Numbered from the stretch's first letter, positions 34,388 to 41,793 are shown. The stretch is 64,000 nt of DNA from Enterobacter huaxiensis (GCF_003594935.2 NZ_CP043342.1:62001-126000); one strand, 5' to 3'. Notes: generated from the letters alone by a model not told the origin. Translations and numbers: made by a program.

Positions 34388-34867
34388 ATGCGCCGTTATC
34401 GTCATCTACCCTACATTCTCGCTGCGTGCCTGATTATCGCGGGAGCGTTATCGGGTTATTACCTGTGGCAGAGATACGCTCTCCAGCCGTTTTCCTGCCA
34501 GGCAAATCTGGTGCAGCACCACCCGGAGGAGACGCTATCGCTCTGGCTGAATTACACCTTCGATGGCAATAGCGGTACGCTGAGCATGAACGGCCGCGCA
34601 CAAAGCATTCCGAATAAAATTATCGACCGGAAAATATCCTTCCGGGTAGACCGAAAGGACAGTGTCTTTTTACTGACTTCCGATAAACATATGAAATTTC
34701 CGGATGATAATGTTGAGGATGAATGGCTGGCAAAATACGAGCCGCAATTTTTTGTGTATGCCGGGAAAAGTATTTATATACGTATAAATGAACAACAGAA
34801 TGGCAACTATATTTTTACGTTAGGCACATTGCCCACCTATATGTGTCGAGCTTCAAAAAAAGAATGA
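34388..34867 (+). CDS. Small membrane partner of the second ToxR-like regulator
   Basis: A 159-residue protein with an N-terminal membrane anchor (about residues 8-26, YILAACLIIAGALSGYYLW) and a periplasmic domain beginning FSCQAN and ending YMCRASKKE, so it has one Cys near each end like its counterpart at 10928-11413. The ATG at 34388 has GAGGA eight bases upstream; a TTG 15 bases earlier is less likely. It is one base from the regulator stop. The proposed role is stabilising the regulator in the manner of ToxS. Confidence 0.65.
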   Translation: MRRYRHLPYILAACLIIAGALSGYYLWQRYALQPFSCQANLVQHHPEETLSLWLNYTFDGNSGTLSMNGRAQSIPNKIIDRKISFRVDRKDSVFLLTSDKHMKFPDDNVEDEWLAKYEPQFFVYAGKSIYIRINEQQNGNYIFTLGTLPTYMCRASKKE

Positions 34868-34998
34868 GATAAACAACAAAATTGTTATAAAGAGCCCCTA
34901 ATTCATTTATGCTTGATTTAAGGTGAGACAATTACCTTAGAAATATAAAAAGCAGCCAGCGTGTTGCGATAATGTAATTAATATTTAAATTTGGCAAG

Positions 34999-35991
34999 AT
35001 GATGAAAACAGTATTTGAACCTTCCGGTGACGGCATAGCCGCGCCGGAAAAACGGCTGCATATAGGGTTGCTATTATGGCCTCACTATTCCCTGCTGGCC
35101 GTATCGGGATTAATGGAAGCACTGCGGTATGCAGCAAAAGTACAGGAAACCATATCGTTTAAAATCAGATTGATAAGTGAGTTCCCTGATACCCCAATTA
35201 CCAGCAACACCGGCGTGAGTATCAGACCGGATTCCGCGCATGCGCCACCCGACGCCTTTAACTATCTCGCGGTGATCGGGGGAAGCCTGCAGCACCTGAA
35301 TCGCGGTCACGGTGGAGACAGAGAGTATCTGGCGCACGCGCATCACGCGCGAGTCCCGCTGATTGGCATTGGTACCGGCAGCTTTGTGCTGGCGCAGGAA
35401 GGGTTTCTCAACGAGCGTCGGGCCTCGGTGCACCCTTATCATCTGGATACGTTTCGACAGTACTTTCCGCAGGTCTATGCCGAGCAGGGCTATGACTTTA
35501 TTGATGAAGGCGACGTGCTGACCTGCCCGGGAGGGATTTCGACCGTTACGCTGGCCACCGAGCTGATTCGCACCCATGTCGGGCGCGATGCGGCCAGCAC
35601 AGCCTGCCAGCGCTTGTCTCTTGTACCTAATGATCTGGCCACGCCGCGCCCGGCGAACGTCTCGCTTATCCCCGACTCGCGGCTGCGCCGCGTGGTGATG
35701 CTGATTGAGCAGTACCTGACCCGCCCGCTCAGCACGGCCGGACTGGCCAGCGAGGTGGCCCTGAGCGAGCGCCAGCTCAACCGCCTGTTTAACGCTGAGT
35801 TTGGTAAAAGCACCCGAGAGTTTATCCGCAGTGCAAGGCTGCGCTATGCCTGCTGGTTGTTAAAAAACTCGCAGCAGAGCGTCACCGACATCGCCCTGCG
35901 GATGGGCTTTAGCGACTGCGCCCACTTCATTCGTCATTTCCAGACCGAGTACGGCTGCACGCCCGGCGTCTGGCGCACGTCGCAGACTTAG
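34999..35991 (+). CDS. AraC-family regulator with DJ-1/PfpI-like domain (GlxA family)
   Basis: A 330-residue regulator. The N-terminal half (to about residue 190) is a class I amidotransferase-like DJ-1 domain. The usual nucleophile elbow reads GIGTGSF, so the catalytic Cys is replaced by Gly and the domain can only sense or dimerise. The C-terminal AraC domain has two HTHs (LSTAGLASEVALSERQLNRLF and VTDIALRMGFSDCAHFIRHF). It resembles GlxA/ArgR-type regulators of amine or quaternary-ammonium metabolism, but no metabolic target is adjacent. The upstream gap (34868-34998) is AT-rich. Confidence 0.87.
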   Translation: MMKTVFEPSGDGIAAPEKRLHIGLLLWPHYSLLAVSGLMEALRYAAKVQETISFKIRLISEFPDTPITSNTGVSIRPDSAHAPPDAFNYLAVIGGSLQHLNRGHGGDREYLAHAHHARVPLIGIGTGSFVLAQEGFLNERRASVHPYHLDTFRQYFPQVYAEQGYDFIDEGDVLTCPGGISTVTLATELIRTHVGRDAASTACQRLSLVPNDLATPRPANVSLIPDSRLRRVVMLIEQYLTRPLSTAGLASEVALSERQLNRLFNAEFGKSTREFIRSARLRYACWLLKNSQQSVTDIALRMGFSDCAHFIRHFQTEYGCTPGVWRTSQT

Positions 35992-36425
35992 GTGCACATG
36001 TAATTAAAGGGACCCGGTGGGCAGGGACGCAGCACCGCGCTGATGGCATCTGATTTCAGGGTATACATCCCGCCGAAGAACGGATCGACAACCAACCAGC
36101 CCGGTACGCCGAGGAAGATAATGTTCCCCAGGGTATACCAGTGGCTTAAGCGGGTTTCCAGCGGCACGATCAGCGAGTAGTACCCCTCCTGTTTTACCGT
36201 GAGCGTATATTCACGTTTTCCGAAGTAGCTACCGTCAGATTTTTTAAGGGTGACAGCCTGCGGCGTTGTGCCCGTCTTGATGATTGCACCGCGTTGATCC
36301 GAGATGATGAAGAAGGCGTTAGTCGGCTGGCTTTCAATGTTAACCGTCTCTTCGTTACTGCCAACGATGGCCGCGCAGCCGCTGAGCAGTAGCGGTAAAA
36401 GCAGCAAAAAGGTGAATTTTTTCAT
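35988..36425 (-). CDS. Small lipoprotein, function unknown
   Basis: A 145-residue lipoprotein with lipobox LLSGC (Cys17) and +2 Ala, predicted to reach the outer membrane. The mature part has a PEGA-like beta segment (VNIESQPTNAFFIISDQRGAIIKTGTTP, short core SQPTNAFFIISDQRG) and a hydrophobic stretch near residue 100 (GNIIFLGVPGWLVVDPFFGG). Similar lipoproteins occur singly in many enterobacteria. It overlaps the AraC-family stop by four bases in convergent orientation. Confidence 0.75.
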   Translation of the reverse strand: MKKFTFLLLLPLLLSGCAAIVGSNEETVNIESQPTNAFFIISDQRGAIIKTGTTPQAVTLKKSDGSYFGKREYTLTVKQEGYYSLIVPLETRLSHWYTLGNIIFLGVPGWLVVDPFFGGMYTLKSDAISAVLRPCPPGPFNYMCT

Positions 36426-36564
36426 TTAGATCGCTCCTGTATCTTACCAGAGCTAAGCGACACCGTTCGGGTGAAAATTAAGCGCGCTATTTCGTGCTTT
36501 CTTCGTAGGGTATTACCTGCCGGCCTGGATAAACTTCCGTTAAAAGCCCAACGGGGACGAGGAC

Positions 36565-37563
36565 ATGAACTGGCAGCCATTTCGCGGCAACGCACCGGAA
36601 AATATGACCATTTACAGTGCCATATTTCCCGATATCAGCGACCAGTGGCCGATGAGGGACGATACCGTCCGCGAAATCGCTGACATCGCTCGGGCGTTGA
36701 AAGCGGAGCCGGCGCTGCGGCCTCCGCTGATTGAGACTGGAGAAGGAGGGCAGACAGTGCTCGTCCCGCAGAACCGCTATTCCGGGCAGGCTTTTCATAA
36801 CCGTCCTGCCCTGGCCGCATGGCGTACCCGGCTGGTTCCCGGCGCGCTGGCGCTGTTTGCGGTGCAAAACCCGCTGGAAGACCGCCTGCCCGAAGGCACT
36901 AAAATGGACAGCGGCAGCCGCCAGTGGTTTATCCACGCCAACGACGCTATTGGCGTACGCTCCCGCGCTAAAGTGCTGAGCGCGCTGGTGGAAAAGTACA
37001 TCCACAATGCAAGTGAAAACAACTGGATAAGCCTAGCGAGCGGGGCGGCCATCCCGGTGCTGGAGGCGTTGCGTAATGCCAAACTCGATGGCCAGCAGGT
37101 GTACCTGACGCTGGTAGACAAAGACGCCGTGGCGCTGAGCTGGGCGGAGACCATGGCGGCGCAGGAAGGGATTAACGTGGGTGAGCAACTGACTCTTCTC
37201 AGACGCGACCTGGTCCATACGCTGGTGCGTAACGAGGATTTACTTCTCGAGCTGGGCGAGCATCAGGCCGAACTGGTGGATGCACTGGGGATTTTTGAAT
37301 ACTTCAACGATGCCGATGCGGTGATTTTCCTGCAGCGCGCGCTCCGGCTGGTAAAGCCCGGCGGCGCGGTGATTGTGTCGAATATGCTGACCAGCAGCCC
37401 GCAGATTGATTTTGTGCTGCGCTGTATTGGGTGGGAGCATATTTTCCCGCGTACCCTGCAGCAGCTGCAGGATATTCACATCGCGGCGGGCGTGCCGGTC
37501 GAAAATGTTACCGTGGTGGTGCCGAGGGATGGGGTGTACGCGGTGATGGAGGTTAGGGTTTAG
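36565..37563 (+). CDS. SAM-dependent methyltransferase-like protein
   Basis: A 332-residue protein whose C-terminal two thirds look like a class I methyltransferase fold: a Gly-containing first loop (SLASGAAIPVLEAL), an acidic residue at the end of strand 2 (LTLVDKDAVAL) and a strand 4-5 region (RLVKPGGAVIVSNM). The canonical GxGxG is replaced by SGAAIP. The N-terminal 100 residues are unlike known families I can name. GAGGAC lies just before the ATG. It stands alone, followed by a hairpin repeat. Confidence 0.65.
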   Translation: MNWQPFRGNAPENMTIYSAIFPDISDQWPMRDDTVREIADIARALKAEPALRPPLIETGEGGQTVLVPQNRYSGQAFHNRPALAAWRTRLVPGALALFAVQNPLEDRLPEGTKMDSGSRQWFIHANDAIGVRSRAKVLSALVEKYIHNASENNWISLASGAAIPVLEALRNAKLDGQQVYLTLVDKDAVALSWAETMAAQEGINVGEQLTLLRRDLVHTLVRNEDLLLELGEHQAELVDALGIFEYFNDADAVIFLQRALRLVKPGGAVIVSNMLTSSPQIDFVLRCIGWEHIFPRTLQQLQDIHIAAGVPVENVTVVVPRDGVYAVMEVRV

Positions 37564-37574
37564 AACAGTCGGTT

Positions 37575-37596
37575 CCCTCTCCCTTGAGGGAGAGGG
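37575..37596. repeat. CCCTCTCC-type palindromic repeat
   Basis: CCCTCTCCCT (37575-37584) pairs perfectly with AGGGAGAGGG (37587-37596). A related palindrome flanks the other side of the GNAT gene at 38115-38134. Such CCCTCTCC repeats are dispersed in Enterobacter-type genomes; either may act as a terminator. Confidence 0.6.
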
Positions 37597-37656
37597 TTAG
37601 GGTGAGGGGGGGAACAGGCCGCAAAGATTGACTTGAAATGAATTTGTTTTCCTAAC

Positions 37657-38112
37657 ATGATCTCTTCCATGAAAATAGAAAACGCAGTCCCCTCACACTT
37701 CGAACGTCTTGTCGCGATCTGGGAATCCTCCGTTCGCGCCACTCACCACTTTTTACAGGAAAGCGATATCGCGGCGCTGCGCCCGCTGTTGCTCAACGCC
37801 TATTTACCCAATCTCAAGGTTGTGATTGCTCGCGATGACGCTGGCATTATTCACGGCTTTTTAGGCGTCGATGAAAACCGCATTGAAATGCTGTTTGTTG
37901 ACGACGCGAGCCGCGGGAAGGGCGTGGGAAAATTACTGCTGAATTATGCCGTTGATCATTTTGGCGCGAATGAAGTGGATGTGAACGAGCAGAACCCGCA
38001 GGGCGTGGCATTTTATCGCCATATGGGGTTTGAGCAGGTCGGGCGCTCGGAACTGGACGGGCAGGGGAATCCGTTTCCGCTGCTGCATATGCGGTTGGAT
38101 GGGCAGGTTTAA
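37657..38112 (+). CDS. GNAT-family N-acetyltransferase (YjaB-like)
   Basis: A 151-residue GNAT protein. The acetyl-CoA loop is RGKGVGKLL (variant of R/QxxGxG/A), followed by the DVNEQNPQGVAFYRHMGF block, which closely resembles YjaB of E. coli. The substrate is unknown. No clear SD precedes either Met1 or Met5, so the start is uncertain by four codons. It is flanked on both sides by CCCTCTCC palindromes. Confidence 0.85.
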   Translation: MISSMKIENAVPSHFERLVAIWESSVRATHHFLQESDIAALRPLLLNAYLPNLKVVIARDDAGIIHGFLGVDENRIEMLFVDDASRGKGVGKLLLNYAVDHFGANEVDVNEQNPQGVAFYRHMGFEQVGRSELDGQGNPFPLLHMRLDGQV

Positions 38113-38114
38113 CT

Positions 38115-38134
38115 CCCTCTCCCTCTGGAGAGGG
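38115..38134. repeat. CCCTCTCC-type palindromic repeat, second copy
   Basis: CCCTCTCC (38115-38122) pairs with GGAGAGGG (38127-38134) over a CTCT loop. It sits three bases after the GNAT stop and ten bases before the convergent gene ending at 38145. The flanking pair (with 37575-37596) brackets the GNAT gene. Confidence 0.6.
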
Positions 38135-38144
38135 CGTCTACAAG

Positions 38145-38729
38145 CTAGTTACTGGTAATTTGCCCGATGATGACGCCACGCAATTTTTCGCCATCGAAGT
38201 AATAAGAGACCGTATTGCTCTGGATGAATCCATTCTGTACTGGCGTCTCCTGATAAAAAAGCATCGCTTTCTTTTTGGCGATCTCTTTCTTGCCGAACAG
38301 CTCAACTAAATTCCCGTGAGTAGCATTCAACAATGGAACATTAGCGACTGAGACTCTGACAGGTTCCGTTGTTTTAGCACACTCGTTATGGATGCCATCT
38401 TTGGATATAACTAGCGCAGTTAGCAACCCAGCACCCATTTCGTTATCAGAAATGAACCAGTAATTCGTGTCATCGTCGTCATGAAGGCAGACCCAGCGTG
38501 CGGAACTGTCTTTGTTAACTGATGCACTGGTAATATCTGACAGCAGAGACACTTCCATTAGAATGGTTTTCTGGCCGATGGTAATGGTCGGAGATATGGG
38601 CACTGTTGTGGGTTCTTCCGGCGTTTTTCCGTCATCCTGATAATATCTTGCTGCGAAGCCAGACATTTGGGCTGCTGATGTATCTTGAACCAGGAATAGA
38701 AGTGCAGCCAAAATTATCAGTACTTTCAT
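38145..38729 (-). CDS. Exported protein downstream of hcp (possible periplasmic immunity protein)
   Basis: A 194-residue protein with a clear Sec signal peptide (MKVLIILAALLFLVQDTSA) and no membrane span after it. The mature part has two Cys (WVCLHDDDD, NECAKT) and an acidic run DDDDTN; I do not recognise the family. It begins ten bases after the hcp stop with AGGAT eight bases before its ATG, so it is cotranscribed with hcp. T6SS effectors lack Sec signals whereas their immunity partners are often periplasmic, so an immunity role is a reasonable guess. No sequence link to a named Tai or Tsi family is seen. Confidence 0.7.
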   Translation of the reverse strand: MKVLIILAALLFLVQDTSAAQMSGFAARYYQDDGKTPEEPTTVPISPTITIGQKTILMEVSLLSDITSASVNKDSSARWVCLHDDDDTNYWFISDNEMGAGLLTALVISKDGIHNECAKTTEPVRVSVANVPLLNATHGNLVELFGKKEIAKKKAMLFYQETPVQNGFIQSNTVSYYFDGEKLRGVIIGQITSN

Positions 38730-38739
38730 TTTAGATATC

Positions 38740-39219
38740 CTAATAAGTAGCACGGTTATTCCATTCGTCAGTGTAGGCAATGTTCCCATCGCAATGTTTC
38801 CATGTAATCTTCTCGTAACGGAGTTGAATATCTTCGAGATGGGTGCTTGTTAAGCCGGTGGGATGCAACAGGGGTGATATAGAGGTGATCTTTACGTTCT
38901 CCATTATCATATTGAAATACTCACTCTCAACGCCCTGGTCAAGAATTCGATACATTTTCAATTCTGCTTTTTTTAATGTTCTTCCTTCACACATAGCACG
39001 ATATAAAACAGGCGTTGCAGCATCAAATTCCTTATGCAAATTTAAGGGGGAATGAACTCTCGTGCCTGTCAAACGACCAGTATTCGAACTCTCCGGGATC
39101 CATACCTGATGGATAACTGAACGGATTTCAAATGATCCTAATCTCGCTGGTAGTAAGGATGGACCAACGATGGGCGAACCATTTTCATCAAATAACCACA
39201 GATGTGCGGGAATTGACAT
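38740..39219 (-). CDS. Orphan Hcp (type VI secretion tube protein TssD)
   Basis: A 159-residue Hcp-family protein: MSIPAHLWLFDENGSPIVG at the N-terminus, TGTRVHSPLNLHKEFDAATPVLYRA in the middle (core GTRVHSPLNLHKEFD) and RYEKITWKHCDGNIAYTDEWNNR at the C-terminus are the usual Hcp blocks. Hcp hexamers form the T6SS inner tube and carry small effectors in their lumen. No other T6SS core gene is in the window, so it is an orphan that would use a system encoded elsewhere. AGGAG is six bases before the ATG. It has no C-terminal effector extension. Confidence 0.9.
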   Translation of the reverse strand: MSIPAHLWLFDENGSPIVGPSLLPARLGSFEIRSVIHQVWIPESSNTGRLTGTRVHSPLNLHKEFDAATPVLYRAMCEGRTLKKAELKMYRILDQGVESEYFNMIMENVKITSISPLLHPTGLTSTHLEDIQLRYEKITWKHCDGNIAYTDEWNNRATY

Positions 39220-39242
39220 AATTTACTCCTGTTAAATAGTAA

Positions 39243-39452
39243 TTATCTTTTTTTACGTAAAAGGATATAGAGGCCTACAATAACTACAATTGACCATATT
39301 GCATTCATTGCAATTTTTGCGGGCAGCCAGGTTACGGCAAATAGTGCAAATATTATGACGAATAAAAGTGGAATTGCGCCTCTCAGGACGAATATGAGTT
39401 GGCCTTTTAACCAGTCTTTAATAGCTTTAATTATCCCTGTATCATCCCTGTA
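39243..39452 (-). other. Small membrane-protein frame without canonical start codon
   Basis: An open frame encodes about 69 residues, including IIKAIKDWLKGQLIFVLRG, two hydrophobic spans (LLFVIIFALFAVTWLP and AIWSIVVIVGLYILL) and a basic tail RKKR: a convincing small inner-membrane protein. It has no ATG, GTG or TTG at its N-terminal end; the frame opens after a TGA at 39453-39455. It overlaps the stop of the 231-aa gene upstream, where an 11-bp unit is tandemly duplicated. It is either decayed, started from a rare codon or reached by frameshifting. Its place between the 231-aa gene and hcp suggests an effector/immunity role. Confidence 0.4.
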
Positions 39453-39456
39453 TCAT
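39435..39456. repeat. 11-bp tandem duplication
   Basis: CCCTGTATCAT occurs twice in direct succession (39435-39445 and 39446-39456). It spans the stop codon of the 231-aa gene and the beginning of the small membrane frame. Confidence 0.9.
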
Positions 39457-40137
39457 CCTTGAAATCGCATATGCAATATCGCTGTCTGAAGCATAAGCTT
39501 GGTTAAGTATGGGGGACCTCATTATTATGGGCTCAATCAAGAAAAACATCATTTCAAGTTCTTCCTGATAAAGGAGATTATAGTAATAAGCATTATAGTT
39601 TTTTAGATGGTTGGCGCTTCTGGATGCCTGCTCAACGATGCCATAAACTTTTAAACCAAGGACAGCATAAGTAGAAAACGATGTGATCTTTTCTTTCATC
39701 CAAATGTTGGTATGAACACTACTACAAATTGCAATAGTTGCCGAAAATATAAAAGCCTGACTGGAGAGCAGCGATGATGAAATTGATACGCCCAAATTCA
39801 TAAGATTTCGTTGTATGTTATGTATTCTTTTTTCACTCTTGTTGCCTAGTAAGCTTTTAATATAAATATAGAGCATCTTATAGATAACGTCTCTGTGTTT
39901 TATTAACTGGACGATACCTGTCAAAAATCTTGAGTCTTCTACGCGTAACTGTAAACATACATCCTGGTAATTTTCAGTAAAGCACGAAAGCTGATAGCTT
40001 AATCGCGTTGCCCCATCATCTAACAGTTGCGCTTGCTTTAACACTTCATCTTTTACGCCTGTTAAGGCGTGCTCTAACTTTAAAGCCAATATTTTATGTG
40101 CATCTATTGATGTTATTAATGAGTCGCTATAATACAT
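39442..40137 (-). CDS. Unknown 231-aa protein upstream of hcp (possible T6SS-associated protein)
   Basis: I do not recognise the family. The 231-residue protein starts at 40137 (AAGGG six bases upstream). It has a helical N-terminal half with many Leu and Lys, a hydrophobic segment (LLSSQAFIFSATIAICSSV, about residues 128-146) and Tyr-rich C-terminal helices. It has no signal peptide. The gene is AT-rich like the whole island and lies first in a minus-strand series ahead of hcp. A pore-forming cargo effector or an island hypothetical are both possible; neither is proven. Confidence 0.55.
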   Translation of the reverse strand: MYYSDSLITSIDAHKILALKLEHALTGVKDEVLKQAQLLDDGATRLSYQLSCFTENYQDVCLQLRVEDSRFLTGIVQLIKHRDVIYKMLYIYIKSLLGNKSEKRIHNIQRNLMNLGVSISSSLLSSQAFIFSATIAICSSVHTNIWMKEKITSFSTYAVLGLKVYGIVEQASRSANHLKNYNAYYYNLLYQEELEMMFFLIEPIIMRSPILNQAYASDSDIAYAISRMIQG

Positions 40138-40598
40138 ATTGCACCCTTTAACAGTAACCATAGGCGCAAGTTTCTATTAATAGTGACGTTCTGCTGTGAT
40201 GCATATCGCAATAGTTATCTTCAATAAAAAATACAGAGATTTTAACCTTTGAATTATATTTATCGTGAATAATTGTTGGCTATCAATTGAGATACTGTAT
40301 GAGAGCGAGAATGAGAGCGTTAGATCTATTGTATATTGGTTTAATAGCCGTATGGCCGGTAAAGGCGAAACTGGGTGCCACGAGCTGAGCGTAACTACGA
40401 GTGTTGCTTTGAGATTGTAGCGATCTCTCAGTGCAAATCTGATGTCTCCTTTCCTGGCCAACTATCCGGAATTTCCGGATAGTTGAATGCTGCTCAATTT
40501 CGCCATCAGAGATTCTATTTATGAGATGCTAATTGATGGTTCGAACAGGGAGATTGGGTTGCGACTTTCTTTGCATGTCGTCTCCCCAGCTACATCGC
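40138..40598. other. 461-bp gap, one perfect hairpin only
   Basis: No convincing gene. A 94-residue frame on the minus strand (40177-40461) has no good SD and no recognisable domain. The only notable element is the 11-bp inverted repeat at 40460-40484. Confidence 0.6.
40460..40484. repeat. Perfect 11-bp inverted repeat
   Basis: AACTATCCGGA (40460-40470), loop ATT, TCCGGATAGTT (40474-40484). There is no T run on either side. It could be an operator, a recombination scar or a transcript end in a decaying island. Confidence 0.8.
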
Positions 40599-40943
40599 CT
40601 AACGCGGCTGGCTGATTGTATTTGAATTTGCGAGGCGCTTTCCAGGATGCTGAGTTTGAATCGCTGCAAGCGCGTCCTCTATCTCAGTAAGCTTGGCCTT
40701 CGTCCGTTTATAATCATCCTGCAACCGCTGCTCCTGCTCGTTATATGCCATCAGTACGATGCAACCCTTCATCACCTTTACCGTGACCTGATGTCCGGTA
40801 TCAAAACCCGCCGCGCGCAGCCACTTGCCGAACTGAATGATATGGGGCGTGGATTTGTCGAAAACATTCGGGCGCTATCCCACAATTAACGAACGCTCGG
40901 TTCCGGATTGGTCGGTGTCTGGGGTAGAATGCGAATCAGCCAT
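40599..40943 (-). pseudogene. symE-like toxin gene with an in-frame amber codon
   Basis: Translating from the ATG at 40943 (AAGGAG six bases upstream) gives MADSHSTPDTDQSGTERSLI then VG, an amber TAG as codon 23, then in the same frame 91 further residues to the natural stop. The second part has the SymE core GKWLRAAGFDTG, VTVKVMKGCIVLM and a coiled-coil-like tail. SymE-like relatives typically read VGYRP at the break, so Tyr (TAT/TAC) to TAG is the simplest explanation. SymE-family proteins are SOS-linked toxins or nucleic-acid-binding proteins and are often found in Rhs/T6SS neighbourhoods. Apart from the amber codon the gene looks intact. Confidence 0.75.
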
Positions 40944-40969
40944 AATCAACTCCTTGATAGTTGGTGAGG

Positions 40970-41479
40970 TTAGACGTTCCGGCTGTGTTCCCGCACATCG
41001 GAGTGTTGCGAATACAGGAGGTTTAGGTGGTCTACTATAGCTGCATAGCTTTCTTCATTACTAAATTTTTCTGGATAGTAAACTTGGTTTTTTAAATGAG
41101 TTTTATCGAACTCATATCCTAAATATAAAGCTATATTATTCAGAAGGTCGATATGAAGTTTTTTTTGCTCAACTTCCCAACTCTCATATTTTTCGGATGT
41201 CCAACGTCGTGTGGCTAAAAAAATCAAGGTAGGACTTCCAGACCAAGCGAATGGCTAATTCTTTATTATTGTTTTTACCTGAAAATATTACGTCGATTGA
41301 GTTTTAAGCTTCGGCATGGCGAATATTTGTTGGCGTAGCTCGAGTAGCCATTAAAGTTAAAAAAGACTTTATTGGGCGGAACTAATTTCAAGCTTACTAT
41401 CAAGATATCTTGTCGCTTGAATAGCAATCAGAGGTACTATTAATGTTGATATTACGGCTAAGATATCTTTGCTAAATAA
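40970..41479 (-). pseudogene. Decayed DUF6680-like membrane protein gene
   Basis: One frame on the minus strand encodes a membrane anchor (KDILAVISTLIVPLIAIQA), then TLMATRATPTNIRHAEA, NSIDVIFSG and AIRLVWKSYLDFF. It is interrupted by TAA codons after SSAQ and after HAEA and then by a frameshift. The remaining C-terminal part (EVEQKKLHIDLLNNIALYLG and EFDKTHLKNQVYYPE, now opened by a TTG at 41227) continues in another frame. The pieces resemble small DUF6680-type proteins often found beside Rhs, SymE and defence genes. Two stops plus a frameshift show it is dead. Confidence 0.6.
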
Positions 41480-41638
41480 CTAATAGTGATGTTTTCAGAC
41501 TGCATTTTTAATTACCCACTCTATTAAACATTAATGTGTTTTCTAATTAAGATTCGAAGAACAAGAGATATTAATTTCATTAACAAAGAATGGATTATAA
41601 GAGAATTTACAACTTCTGTGTAACTATGTATAAATTTT

Positions 41639-41733
41639 TGGCGGAAGATCACAGGAGTCGAACCTGCCCGGGAACGCTGGCGTCCCCAACTGGATTTGAA
41701 ATCCAGCCACCTCACCGGAGATGACGATCTTCC
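41639..41733 (-). tRNA. selC: tRNA-Sec (anticodon UCA)
   Basis: A 95-base tRNA differing from E. coli selC at a handful of positions, with encoded CCA (minus-strand 3' end at 41639-41641), acceptor GGAAGAUC/GAUCUUCC and anticodon loop UUUCAAA (anticodon UCA). It also has the long extra arm and the GGUUCGACUCC T-loop. It inserts selenocysteine at UGA through SelA and SelB. selC is a recurrent integration site for pathogenicity islands. Here its 3' side faces the AT-rich hcp/symE remnant, consistent with an old insertion, although no integrase gene remains. Confidence 0.97.
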
Positions 41734-41757
41734 GCGCCTCGATTGCTACATGGAGGC

Positions 41758-41793
41758 GGGGCGCATTATAGCTACTTTCAGGCATTTACCACA
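41758..41793 (-). promoter_or_regulatory. selC promoter
   Basis: On the minus strand a perfect TATAAT lies at 41770-41765, followed by a GC-rich discriminator (GCGCCCCGCC) typical of stringently controlled stable-RNA promoters. The tRNA starts at 41733. No strong -35 box is recognised 17 bases upstream. Confidence 0.65.

Noticed and set aside
40177..40461. 94-residue minus-strand frame upstream of the 231-aa gene
   Set aside because: No SD, no domain I recognise and biased composition; treated as non-coding.
40647..40889. 80-residue plus-strand frame
   Set aside because: It is the antisense shadow of the symE-like pseudogene, whose SymE motifs are clear on the minus strand.
40599..40943. 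Selenoprotein explanation for the in-frame stop near selC
   Set aside because: The codon is TAG; selenocysteine uses UGA, and no SECIS-like hairpin directly follows the codon.
41639..41733. Direct repeat of the selC 3' end marking an island boundary
   Set aside because: I looked through the accessory region for a copy of the terminal selC segment and saw none; an island boundary is therefore not claimed.
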